Counted from the first letter of the stretch, positions 5,468-12,481 are shown. The stretch: 12,481 bases of DNA from an uncultured Clostridia bacterium (GCA_934615235.1 CAKTTL010000084.1:1-12481), one strand, 5' to 3'. Notes: a model not told the origin generated them from the letters alone. Numbers and translations are program-made.

Positions 5468-7449
5468 TCTTCTTTCAGCATTGCGGCGAATTCGTCCTCG
5501 CCGATTACCGGCACGCCGAGCGTCCGCGCTTTGTCGAGCTTGCCGCCCGCGTTTTCGCCCGCGACGACGAGCGCCGTCTTTTTGCTCACGCTGCCCGCCG
5601 CTTTGCCGCCGCGTTTTTCAATTTCCGCCTCCGCCTCCTGGCGGGTAAAGCCCGCAAGCGTGCCCGTCACCACGACGGTTTTGCCGCTGAACACGCCGTC
5701 CGCCGCCGTCTCCACCGGCGCGGGGGTTACGCCCGCCGCCAGCATCCGTTCGATGCTGGCAATCTGCTCTTCGTCGCGGAAGAATTCCACGATATTCTGC
5801 GCGATGATGTCGCCCACGTCGGGGATCTCGGCCAGCGTCGTCTCGTCCGCTTCGCGGATTTTTTCAAGCGCGCCGAATCTGCGCGCCACGTCGCGCGCCG
5901 TCTTGCGCCCCACGCCGGGCACGCCCAGCGCGAAGAGGAACGCGTCGAGCGGGCGCGTCTTGCTCTTTTCAATGGCGGAAAGCAGATTACTCGCCTTTTT
6001 ATCGCCCATTCCCGGCAAAAGAATCAGCCTGCCATGCTCGAGCGAGAACAGATCGGCCGGGTCGCGCACGCCCAGTTCGTCGTGAAACAGCTCGGCCGTC
6101 TTTTCCGAAAACGTTTCGATATCCATCGCGTCGCGCGAGGCGAAATGCGCAAGCTCCGCCACGATGCGCGGCTTGCAGTCCCTGCCCGTGCAGTACAGGT
6201 TCGCGCCGCGAAACTCCGTCGGCGCGCCGCACGCGGGACATACGGTCGGGTAGGTCACGTCGCGCTCGTCCGGTTCCGCATCGTCCACGCGGCCGAGAAT
6301 TTCCGGAATCACGTCGTTCGAGCGCCGCAGAAACACACGGCAGCCGATGCGCACGCGCTTTTTCTGCACGTCGCCCCAGTTGTTCAGCGTCGCCTTGCGA
6401 ATCGTCACGCCCGCAAGCTCTACCGGCTCGACGTGCGCGAGCGGGGTCAGTTTTCCCGTGCGCCCCAATTCCCAGGTTACGTCCTCCAGCTTCGTCGTCG
6501 TTTCCTCGGCTTCAAACTTGAACGCCACCGCCCAGCGCGGGAATTTGTCGGTATACCCAAGCGCCCGGCGCGTCGCGAAATCGGCGATCTTGATCACCGC
6601 GCCGTCGATCAGGAAATCGAGCGCGTCGCGCTCCTCCGCGATGCGGTTAATATACAGAATCGCTTCGTCGATATCTTTGGCGCTCTGCGCCATAGGACTG
6701 ACCGGAAACCCATTCTCGCGGAGAAAATCCAGCATTTGCTGGTGGCTTTCCAGCGTCTTTCCCTCGAGCACGGTGATATTGTAAAAGAATGCGTCGAGCT
6801 TTCGGCGCGCGGTCACCTTCGGGTCAAGGTTGCGCAGCGCGCCGGCCGCGGCGTTGCGGGCGTTTTTGAGATTCTCGCCGTATTGCTCGTTATATTCGCG
6901 CAGCACGGAAAGCCGCATGATGCACTCGCCCTGCACGATCAGCCTGCCCTGAAACGGAATCGACAGCGGCACGGTACGAATCGTGCGCGCCTGTTCGAGA
7001 ATTTCCTCGCCGACCATGCCGTTGCCTCGCGTTGCCGCGTCCGTCAGCCGCCCGTTTTCATAGGTGAGGCTGATGGTGAGGCCGTCGAATTTATACTCGA
7101 CCACATAGCTGATGGGCGGCAGATTCGCGCCACCGTCGTTCGCCTCCCACCACAGCTTCTCCGCGCGCGCCGCCCATTCGCGCAGCGCGCCGACGGACTG
7201 CGCCTTGTCCAGGCTCCACAGCCGCGCCTCGTGCCGGTGCTGCGCGAAGGCCGCAAGCGGTTCGCCGCCGACGCGGTGCGTCGGGCTGTCCGGCAGCGTC
7301 ACGCCGGTTTTGCGCTCCAGCGCGGTCAGCTCATCGTACAGCGCGTCCCATTCCTTATCGGAAATGATCGGGTTATCCAGCACATAATAAGCGCGGGCCG
7401 TCTCATTGAGACGGTCCACGAGCTGGCGCATGCGATTTTCATCAGCCAT
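5464..7449 (-). CDS. ligA: NAD+-dependent DNA ligase LigA
   Basis: LigA seals nicks in replication and repair using NAD+. The 661 residues match the family and every domain is present. Ia domain: residues 1-60 with AYYVLDNPIISDKEWDALYD. Adenylation domain: the nucleophile Lys120 in EYKFDG, Glu175 in GEC, Lys287 in VIKI, and Lys311 in AFKF. An OB fold follows. The zinc finger has Cys404, Cys407, Cys420 and Cys425. Helix-hairpin-helix repeats span about 470-555 (LPGMGDKKASNL, GVPGVGRKTA, IPDVGDIIAQNI). A BRCT domain runs from about 586 to 661 (SGKTVVVTGTLAGFTRQEAE). The usual RGDG motif reads RGNG (141-144). The ATG lies 2 nt after the pcrA stop with AAGGTGG (7466-7460) upstream, and the stop overlaps the next gene's ATG. 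The pcrA-ligA order is also found in Bacillus. Confidence 0.97.
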   Translation of the reverse strand: MADENRMRQLVDRLNETARAYYVLDNPIISDKEWDALYDELTALERKTGVTLPDSPTHRVGGEPLAAFAQHRHEARLWSLDKAQSVGALREWAARAEKLWWEANDGGANLPPISYVVEYKFDGLTISLTYENGRLTDAATRGNGMVGEEILEQARTIRTVPLSIPFQGRLIVQGECIMRLSVLREYNEQYGENLKNARNAAAGALRNLDPKVTARRKLDAFFYNITVLEGKTLESHQQMLDFLRENGFPVSPMAQSAKDIDEAILYINRIAEERDALDFLIDGAVIKIADFATRRALGYTDKFPRWAVAFKFEAEETTTKLEDVTWELGRTGKLTPLAHVEPVELAGVTIRKATLNNWGDVQKKRVRIGCRVFLRRSNDVIPEILGRVDDAEPDERDVTYPTVCPACGAPTEFRGANLYCTGRDCKPRIVAELAHFASRDAMDIETFSEKTAELFHDELGVRDPADLFSLEHGRLILLPGMGDKKASNLLSAIEKSKTRPLDAFLFALGVPGVGRKTARDVARRFGALEKIREADETTLAEIPDVGDIIAQNIVEFFRDEEQIASIERMLAAGVTPAPVETAADGVFSGKTVVVTGTLAGFTRQEAEAEIEKRGGKAAGSVSKKTALVVAGENAGGKLDKARTLGVPVIGEDEFAAMLKEE

Positions 7450-7451
7450 TT

Positions 7452-9716
7452 TTAATCATCCACCTTGACGATCGGCGCAATGCTGGCCACGAATTCCTTC
7501 TGGCCGTACGCCGCAAATTCGATCACCACGCGGCATTCCGGGCCCGAGCCGCGCATTTCGATCACGTTTCCCTCGCCGAACTTGCGATGGAGCACGCGGT
7601 CGCCGGGCTTAAAGAGCGCAACCTGCGCCGCCTGCGCCGCAAACTGCCGCGCCAGCGACGGCGAGAAGCCCTTGTGCACGCCGGGGATATTCAGCGCGCC
7701 CGAGCGGCCGCCCGCGAAGTTGCGGGAGCCCGTAATCGCCGCGCGCTCGGCCTGAATCTGTTCGCGCGTGCGCAGCGCGGGATTGGCGATCGGGCGGCTG
7801 TGCCGCGTCATTTCGTCGCTCACAAGCCGCTTGGGGATTTCGTCGAGGAACTGCGATTTCGGGTTGTGCTGCACCTGGTTATAGAGCATGCGCTGGCTGG
7901 CGTAGCTCAGATACAGGCGCTTTCGCGCGCGCGTCACGCCCACGTAGGCGAGGCGGCGCTCCTCCTCGACGCGGTTTTCGTTCATCGCCAGATGCGAAGG
8001 GAAGATGCCCTGCTCCATACCGATGATGAAAACGTTGTCGAACTCCAGGCCCTTGGCGCTGTGCAGGCTCATGAGCGAAATGGCGCTGCTCTTCTCGGGC
8101 ATACCGTCGATATCGCTCACCAGCGCAATATTCTCCAGGAACGCGTCAAGCGTGGCGTTTTCGGTCTTCTGCTCGAATTCGGTCACCGCGCCGACGAACT
8201 CGCGGATATTCTCCACACGCGCGCGCGCCTCGTCCGAATCCTCGCGCTTATACTGTTCCTCAAGCTTCGTTTCCGCAATCATCTTTTCGACAAATTCGGA
8301 AAGCCCCATCACCTCGCGCAGCGCCATAAAGCCGGTCATCATCTCTGCAAAGTCGCTCACGCTCTTGCGCGCGCGGCTGGCCAGCGTCTCGGGCGGCTCG
8401 AGCATGGCGTTAAACAGCGGTTCGCCCTTTTCCGCCGCGCAGCGGTTCAGCTCCGCGATCGTCGCGTCGCCGATAGCGCGCCGCGGCGTGTTGATGATGC
8501 GCGAAAGCGACACGTCGTCCGACGGGTTCACCAGCGTGCGCAGATAGGCGACGATGTCCTTCACCTCACGGCGGTCGTAGAACTTGGTTCCGCCGTAAAT
8601 GCGGTAAGGCAGTCCCGCGCGCACGAGCATTTCTTCCATCACGCGGCTCTGCGCGTTCATGCGATACAGCACGGCCATATCGCCGTAATCCTCGCCGGTT
8701 TTGCGCATCTGCCGGATGCGGTCGCACACCCATGCGGCCTCCTCGCGCTCGTCGCCCGCGTTAAAGAGCGTAATCGGCGCGCCTTCGCCCGTTTCGGTCC
8801 AGAGTTTTTTCTCCTTGCGCCCCTCGTTGTGGGCAATGATGTTGTTCGCCGCGTCGAGGATATTCGAGGTGGAGCGGTAATTCTGCTCGAGCTTGATTAC
8901 GTGGCAGTTCGGGAAATCCTGCTCGAATTCGAGAATATTGCGGATGTCCGCGCCGCGCCAGCCGTAAATCGACTGGTCGTCGTCGCCGACGACGCACACG
9001 TTATGCCGCTCTCCCGCCAGCAGGCGCACGAGCATATACTGCGCGTAGTTCGTATCCTGATATTCGTCCACGTGGATATAATGGAACCGGTTGCGATACG
9101 CCTCCAGCACAGGCGGATGCTGCACGAGCAGCTCGAGCGTTTTGACGAGCAGATCGTCGAAATCCAGCGCGTTCGCACCGCGCAGACGGTTCTCGTACTC
9201 GTAATAGTAATCGTGAATCATCTGGCAGCGGTAATCGCGGGCGGATTGCTGGAACCATTCGTCCGGGCCGAGCAGGCGGTTTTTCGCATCGGAAATCTTC
9301 GCCCGCACTTCCTTGAGCGGCAGGAATTTATCGTCGATATTGAGCTTTTTGCAAAGTTCCTTCAGCACGGCCATCTGGTCGTCGTCGTCGTAGATGGTGA
9401 AGCTGCGGGTATACCCCAGGCGTTCGATATCGCGCCGCAGAATGCGCGCGCAGCAGGAATGAAACGTGGAAACCCACATATTCCCGGCCTGATTGCCCGT
9501 CAGCCGGTCGATGCGCTCGCGCATTTCCTTGGCCGCCTTGTTTGTGAAGGTGATGGCCAGAATCTGCGAGGCGGGCACGCCCAGTTCCAGAAGATGCGCG
9601 ATACGGCAGGTCAGCGCGCGGGTTTTGCCCGAGCCTGCGCCCGCCAGGATCAGCACCGGTCCCTCAGTGACCTCCACGGCCTCTCTTTGCTGCGGGTTCA
9701 GCGTGCTCAAATCCAT
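7452..9716 (-). CDS. pcrA: UvrD/PcrA-type superfamily 1A DNA helicase
   Basis: PcrA is a 3' to 5' helicase/translocase for nucleotide excision repair, removal of RecA filaments, plasmid replication and transcription-replication conflicts. The 754 residues carry the full SF1A set: Q motif LNPQQREAV (6-14), Walker A AGAGSGKT (25-32), Ia ITFTNKAAKEM, Walker B VDEYQDTN (216-223), motif III GDDDQSIYGWRGA, motif IV LEQNYRST, motif V SLHSAKGLEFDNVFIIGMEQ, and motif VI RRLAYVGVTRARKRLYLSYA. The last 50 or so residues (FKPGDRVLHRKFGEGNVIEM) form the Tudor-like PcrA C-terminal domain that contacts RNA polymerase in Bacillus. I start at ATG 9716 because AGGAGGAG (9732-9725) precedes it and homology begins there; the frame is open to 9917, but that stretch is the yerC gene in another frame. 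The gap from yerC is 2 nt (TGAAAATG). Confidence 0.96.
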   Translation of the reverse strand: MDLSTLNPQQREAVEVTEGPVLILAGAGSGKTRALTCRIAHLLELGVPASQILAITFTNKAAKEMRERIDRLTGNQAGNMWVSTFHSCCARILRRDIERLGYTRSFTIYDDDDQMAVLKELCKKLNIDDKFLPLKEVRAKISDAKNRLLGPDEWFQQSARDYRCQMIHDYYYEYENRLRGANALDFDDLLVKTLELLVQHPPVLEAYRNRFHYIHVDEYQDTNYAQYMLVRLLAGERHNVCVVGDDDQSIYGWRGADIRNILEFEQDFPNCHVIKLEQNYRSTSNILDAANNIIAHNEGRKEKKLWTETGEGAPITLFNAGDEREEAAWVCDRIRQMRKTGEDYGDMAVLYRMNAQSRVMEEMLVRAGLPYRIYGGTKFYDRREVKDIVAYLRTLVNPSDDVSLSRIINTPRRAIGDATIAELNRCAAEKGEPLFNAMLEPPETLASRARKSVSDFAEMMTGFMALREVMGLSEFVEKMIAETKLEEQYKREDSDEARARVENIREFVGAVTEFEQKTENATLDAFLENIALVSDIDGMPEKSSAISLMSLHSAKGLEFDNVFIIGMEQGIFPSHLAMNENRVEEERRLAYVGVTRARKRLYLSYASQRMLYNQVQHNPKSQFLDEIPKRLVSDEMTRHSRPIANPALRTREQIQAERAAITGSRNFAGGRSGALNIPGVHKGFSPSLARQFAAQAAQVALFKPGDRVLHRKFGEGNVIEMRGSGPECRVVIEFAAYGQKEFVASIAPIVKVDD

Positions 9717-9718
9717 TT

Positions 9719-10018
9719 TCAGCGCTCCTCCTTTTCCAGTCTGTCCAAAATGAGGCGGTAACCATCCGCGCCGTAGGAAACGCAGCGGTTCACGCGGCTG
9801 ATCGTCGCGGTGCTCGCGCCGGTTTCGTTGCCGATATCCTGATACGTCGCTCCCTGCCGCAGCAGTTTCGCAACGGCGAGCCGCTGCGCCATGGCCTGCA
9901 CCTCGGAAATGGTGCACAGGTCATCCAGGAGGCGGTAGGCTTCTTCTCTGGTCTGCACGCTGACCAGCGCGTCGCACAGCGCGTCCACGTGTTCGGACTC
10001 CAGCTTGGAATGGTACAT
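9719..10018 (-). CDS. yerC: YerC/YecD family TrpR-like DNA-binding protein
   Basis: This 99-residue protein belongs to the TrpR-related YerC/YecD family, known from Firmicutes and without a settled function. It shows the family core DLCTISEVQAMAQRLAVAKL, followed by the helix-turn-helix ATYQDIGNETGASTATISRV, in which ASTATISRV is the recognition helix shared with TrpR. It lacks the ligand-pocket context needed to call a tryptophan repressor. The start is uncertain: ATG 10018 (MYHSKLESEHVD) lies 9 nt after GGGGAG (10033-10028), while ATG 10024 lies only 3 nt after it. A further in-frame TTG at 10051 would swallow that site and is unlikely. It is the first gene of the pcrA-ligA-helicase operon, so it could regulate its own operon. 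The inverted repeat around the promoter is a candidate target; that link is inference. Confidence 0.9.
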   Translation of the reverse strand: MYHSKLESEHVDALCDALVSVQTREEAYRLLDDLCTISEVQAMAQRLAVAKLLRQGATYQDIGNETGASTATISRVNRCVSYGADGYRLILDRLEKEER

Positions 10019-10054
10019 GCTCATTTTCTCCCCGGGGATGATGATTTGCAAATA

Positions 10055-10095
10055 AATGAGATTCGCGCTCTGCGCGCAAAATTCCCCATCTCATT
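10055..10095. repeat. inverted repeat spanning the yerC promoter start region, with nested GC hairpin
   Basis: The arms AATGAGAT (10055-10062) and ATCTCATT (10088-10095) are perfect 8-bp inverted copies separated by 25 bp. Between them lies a perfect 5-bp GC stem (CGCGC 10064-10068 / GCGCG 10072-10076, loop TCT). The right arm overlaps the last three bases of the -10 box and mostly precedes the predicted start, so the outer repeat is more likely a DNA operator than an RNA stem; the inner stem would be transcribed. Confidence 0.5.
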
Positions 10096-10121
10096 ATACC
10101 ACATTTTTCTTTCCCGGGCAA
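10093..10121 (-). promoter_or_regulatory. SigA promoter of the yerC-pcrA-ligA-helicase operon (extended -10)
   Basis: On the - strand TTGCCC (10121-10116), a 17-bp spacer and a perfect TATAAT (10098-10093) are seen, with TGG immediately upstream of the -10, the extended -10 form. The predicted start is near 10086, leaving a leader of about 68 nt before ATG 10018. It lies just beyond the terminator of the upstream surface-protein gene, so the repair operon is insulated from it. Confidence 0.85.
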
Positions 10122-10130
10122 GCGGAACGG

Positions 10131-10187
10131 GAAGCAAAAGCGCCCCCGCCGGGTTCGTCGTTCCCGGCAGGAGCGCATCGTTTTTTT
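10131..10187. terminator. bidirectional terminator downstream of the surface-protein gene
   Basis: A 14-bp stem with two mismatches has arms 10140-10153 and 10163-10176, a strong CCGGG/CCCGG core and a 9-nt loop. Read on the - strand it ends in TTTTGCTTC (10139-10131) and would stop transcription of the surface-protein gene before the yerC promoter. On the + strand it is followed by ATCG and seven T (10181-10187), though no + strand gene is seen upstream. Confidence 0.75.
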
Positions 10188-10281
10188 ATTTATGGGGGCA
10201 AAGCCCCATTGGGGTTCCATCCGGCGCGTCAGTCGATCACGGCCTGCGTGTCGCCCAGGTATTGCACGTAGATTTCACGTG
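10188..10281. other. short intergenic stretch with hairpins and a coding remnant
   Basis: Between the terminator and the surface-protein stop, 10192-10209 can form the stem ATGGGG/CCCCAT, and GGGG at 10211-10214 can compete for the same CCCC. The remaining bases (10229-10281) are host-like in composition and contain the short open frame listed separately. No promoter or RNA gene is evident. Confidence 0.4.
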
Positions 10282-10285
10282 TCAC
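10229..10285 (-). pseudogene. possible vestigial 3' end of a host gene
   Basis: In the frame one base back from the surface-protein frame, the - strand reads VTREIYVQYLGDTQAVID and then TGA (10231-10229). The codons (ATC, TAC, GTG, CTG, GGC, GAC, GCC) are those preferred by the GC-rich host genes here, unlike the AT-rich gene just upstream. It has no start codon or ribosome site of its own that makes sense, so it would be the tail of an older reading frame or an extension lost by frameshift. It is only 18 codons long, so chance is a real alternative. Confidence 0.3.
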
Positions 10286-12481
10286 TGATGCTTTTGTAGA
10301 AGCTGAAGCAGCGGCAGATCGAAGTTTGCATAATCTCCATACTGCACAGTTGTGGCTCCGAAGGCTGTTCCGTAAGTCATCATCTCATAATCGTTGCTGT
10401 ACCAGTCGTAATCGTACTGGTCGAACATCGTAAGCATGTCGTCGTAGTAACGCAAAGCGGAAGCAGAAGACGTGCCTGCGTTGAAATACGCACATTCAAA
10501 ACGAATCAGCGCCTCCGGGAACGTATCATGAATCCTCCTTCCCCAAAGGTTGATCGTTTTAGCAGTCGACTGTGCAACGATCGCCTCTGAAGTATAAGAA
10601 ACATCCTCATGTATCGTAATATGACTTCCCTTCTCCCAACTATTAGGACAGATCATCACCCTCGAGGTCTTTTGCAGGCTGGCTCCCGCTTTGCTTTCGT
10701 CGCCGTCCATATACGCGTCATATCCAGTATAACTATACCAGCGCTCCACCGCGTATTCTTCCGGCAAAATCACATCCATTCCTGCCCAGTCCAACCATCC
10801 CGTAGTTGAAAACGTCAGTTTTTCCGTATCCTTATCCAGCACAAATGAAATTTTTTTATCGCTCGTCGCATAAGGATAGTAACCGGACAGATGCAAAGAC
10901 GTTTCATATTCCGTCTCCGACAGTTTTTCCCTGTACAGCGTATTTTTGCCGTCGGAAACCTTAAACGTTCCCCGGCCGGATTTTGCCAAATACAGCTCCA
11001 CTGTGGTTCCGGCCGGAAGGAAACCATCCATGACAATAGGATTGTCGGTATAGATACTTGCGCGCGCAGCATAGATTTTTACCGGATACTCCGGCTTAAA
11101 CATGCTGTGATTATAATGATCAATATGCGCTCCAGCAGCATCTGTCATTTCTGCGTATACATAGGGCATTTCACAGAAGTTAAAGGATATTTGGGAATTA
11201 CCGGCTTTTCCCATCATTTTATAAGCCGTTTTACAATCGCGTATTATCTCGGACGCAATATTATTAGCAGTGATTTCATAAATGATGAACCTGTCCTCGT
11301 CCTTCTCCCAGATGGCTGAAGCAAGCGTATTCAGGCCGTTCGTTACATCGTTTGCCGAATAGTTCGGCTCTTCCAACCCCGTAGAAAGATTTCTGTTAAG
11401 CGCTTCCCAAAATGGCGTGAAGGAAAGATAGGCTCCCGGTACGTCTTTATACCTTTCCGCCAATAGTTGCCATATCTTTTTCGCCAATTCCATTTTTTGC
11501 GGATTTATGAACATGTCAAAATCGCCGCGCACTTGATAATCCTGATTTATCCAGCTCGTCCTTCCCGGCAAAGACATCAGTAAGAGATTCAAATGTTGCC
11601 CTGAACGAATCGCCTCATCCACCAGCGTATCCAATTTGAACAATTCCGTCAGGTTGACTTGGGAAACATCCTCAGTAAAAAAAGTTTCATACGATACCAT
11701 TATCCGATTGCTGGTAAACCCCCACCCCGCAATTTCTTCCAACTGGGCCGGTGTCGTACGCAAATTTCTCCCCTCATAATGCATGCTGGTCAGCACAAAG
11801 CCTGTCAGTCTCGGAAGCTGATCAATGGACGTAATATTCGTAGCCGCAGCCTGCCGCAGTCTTTCTTCAGACAAAGTTATCCGTACTGCTTCCTCATCCG
11901 TAATATCCACATAGTTCGGAATCAATTCATTCTCCAGCACGTTGATCGCCCGTTCCGCATCCTCGTCCATCAGCGGCTGATCCAGATGCAGCGAGTTCGC
12001 TTCCTCGTCATATTCAAACAGCAGTTCGCCGCGCCAATCGTGAAAATCCAGCGCGAAAAAGAGCGCCGAGCCATTGTAATCCCATTCGTGCCAGGGCGAA
12101 GGTTCGTAAACCGTTTCGCCAAAGAGCGCTTTGTTAATGACATATTCGTCCCAGACTTTTTCGCCGATTTTCTCGTGCAACAGCAACCAGTTGTTGCCAA
12201 GCATAACCCGATCCGGGCAAGCCGTGCAGGCTGCGCCGTACAGCATGCAGATGCCGTCCGCGCGCGTCAGCATCTCGTCGCTTTCCCGCGCTGCCGGGAA
12301 CATCGCCTGCCACTCGCCCAGCTTTTCCGGCGCGGCAGCCTCCACAAACTGATCCAGCTGCGCCATCATCTCCCGCGCGGTCATCGAGCCCTCGAGCGGC
12401 GACCATCTGTTCATCAGCCGCGCAATCGCCGTTTCCGCGTCCGCGCGCGTCAGCGGCGCGTCCGTGTGCAGCGTGTTCGCC
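10282..12481 (-). CDS. surface protein with SLH-like repeats and GH5-cellulase-like domain (5' end outside window)
   Basis: The frame stays open to the window edge, 22 codons beyond ATG 12414, and those codons read as an SLH-like motif (DAPLTRADAETAIARL), so 12414 is not the real start. Residues are numbered from that ATG. A second SLH-like motif lies at 140-160 (NSLHLDQPLMDEDAERAI), with 12 of 21 positions identical to the first. Residues about 200-450 and 620-710 resemble a GH5 (cellulase) TIM barrel: GWGFTSNRIMV (230-240), a helix ending KKIWQLLAERYKDVP (312-326), SFTPFWEALN (331-340) in the place of the acid/base motif, and IRFECAYF (637-644) in the place of the nucleophile strand. Residues about 455-550 look like an inserted beta-sandwich. 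The likely role is cell-wall-bound carbohydrate binding or cleavage, but the active site is atypical. Base composition changes sharply within the gene. Confidence 0.7.
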   Translation of the reverse strand, partial: ANTLHTDAPLTRADAETAIARLMNRWSPLEGSMTAREMMAQLDQFVEAAAPEKLGEWQAMFPAARESDEMLTRADGICMLYGAACTACPDRVMLGNNWLLLHEKIGEKVWDEYVINKALFGETVYEPSPWHEWDYNGSALFFALDFHDWRGELLFEYDEEANSLHLDQPLMDEDAERAINVLENELIPNYVDITDEEAVRITLSEERLRQAAATNITSIDQLPRLTGFVLTSMHYEGRNLRTTPAQLEEIAGWGFTSNRIMVSYETFFTEDVSQVNLTELFKLDTLVDEAIRSGQHLNLLLMSLPGRTSWINQDYQVRGDFDMFINPQKMELAKKIWQLLAERYKDVPGAYLSFTPFWEALNRNLSTGLEEPNYSANDVTNGLNTLASAIWEKDEDRFIIYEITANNIASEIIRDCKTAYKMMGKAGNSQISFNFCEMPYVYAEMTDAAGAHIDHYNHSMFKPEYPVKIYAARASIYTDNPIVMDGFLPAGTTVELYLAKSGRGTFKVSDGKNTLYREKLSETEYETSLHLSGYYPYATSDKKISFVLDKDTEKLTFSTTGWLDWAGMDVILPEEYAVERWYSYTGYDAYMDGDESKAGASLQKTSRVMICPNSWEKGSHITIHEDVSYTSEAIVAQSTAKTINLWGRRIHDTFPEALIRFECAYFNAGTSSASALRYYDDMLTMFDQYDYDWYSNDYEMMTYGTAFGATTVQYGDYANFDLPLLQLLQKHQ

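Noticed and set aside
4148..6085. Long + strand open frame (645 codons) opposite the helicase and ligA genes
   Set aside because: It has Arg/Ala/Pro-rich shadow composition, no family motif and no ribosome site, and lies antisense to two clearly conserved genes. Such frames are expected opposite GC-rich genes.
6034..7455. + strand open frame (473 codons) opposite ligA
   Set aside because: Same shadow effect; ligA on the - strand accounts for the sequence fully.
7587..9761. Long + strand open frame (724 codons) opposite pcrA
   Set aside because: It is the mirror of the pcrA coding frame and has His/Arg/Ala-rich composition without recognisable domains.
9717..9917. N-terminal extension of PcrA by 67 residues
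   Set aside because: The extra residues are the yerC gene in another frame. AGGAGGAG followed by ATG 9716 and the family N-terminus MDLSTLNPQQ mark the true start.
10282..10300. Programmed -1 frameshift joining the surface protein to the downstream tail
   Set aside because: No proper slippery heptamer (X XXY YYZ) lies before the stop; CAAAAG is a poor fit, so a remnant or a mutation is more likely than recoding.
1..12481. CRISPR array, insertion sequence, phage or toxin-antitoxin module
   Set aside because: No regularly spaced direct repeats, transposase, integrase, terminal repeats or toxin-antitoxin gene pair was seen on either strand.

Overview
The window looks like chromosomal DNA from a GC-rich, endospore-forming member of the Clostridia. 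Three things suggest this: strong AGGAGG-type ribosome binding sites, Firmicutes-type housekeeping genes (a pcrA-ligA pair, YerC, MscL with a zinc ribbon), and a cluster of Spo0A boxes with a SigH-like promoter. An uncultured gut clostridium is plausible, but the genus cannot be read from the sequence. I see no rRNA, tRNA, CRISPR array, insertion sequence or prophage gene.

Layout. (1) 14-1141 (+): a membrane protein fusing VanZ-like and RDD domains, ending at a bidirectional terminator. (2) 2633-1193 (-): mscL, then the coupled pair ybaB-recR, read from a good SigA promoter at 2679-2707. (3) 2801-3194 (+): a small XRE-family regulator preceded by a SigH-like promoter and three exact Spo0A boxes on a 10-bp grid. 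Its 3' end overlaps the end of the next operon on the other strand. (4) 10018-3176 (-): a tight four-gene DNA repair operon, yerC-pcrA-ligA-helicase/nuclease, with 2-nt gaps and a 4-nt ATGA overlap. It starts at an extended -10 promoter lying inside an inverted repeat. (5) 12481-10282 (-): the 3' part of a large surface protein with SLH-like repeats and a GH5-cellulase-like barrel, cut by the window edge. Its central and 3' part is clearly AT-richer than the rest of the window, and a short host-like coding remnant follows its stop codon.

How the genes work together. RecR, YbaB, PcrA, LigA and the XPD/DinG-like helicase with its RecB-like nuclease domain all belong to DNA repair and replication. 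MscL and the VanZ/RDD protein belong to the envelope. The XRE regulator probably sits in the sporulation or stationary-phase network. The surface glycosidase-like protein is accessory.

The two leads I rate highest are the SigH/Spo0A control region of the XRE gene, including a terminator placed inside the opposing helicase gene, and the mosaic structure of the SLH/GH5-like gene. No wholly new system is proven here; the housekeeping genes are ordinary.
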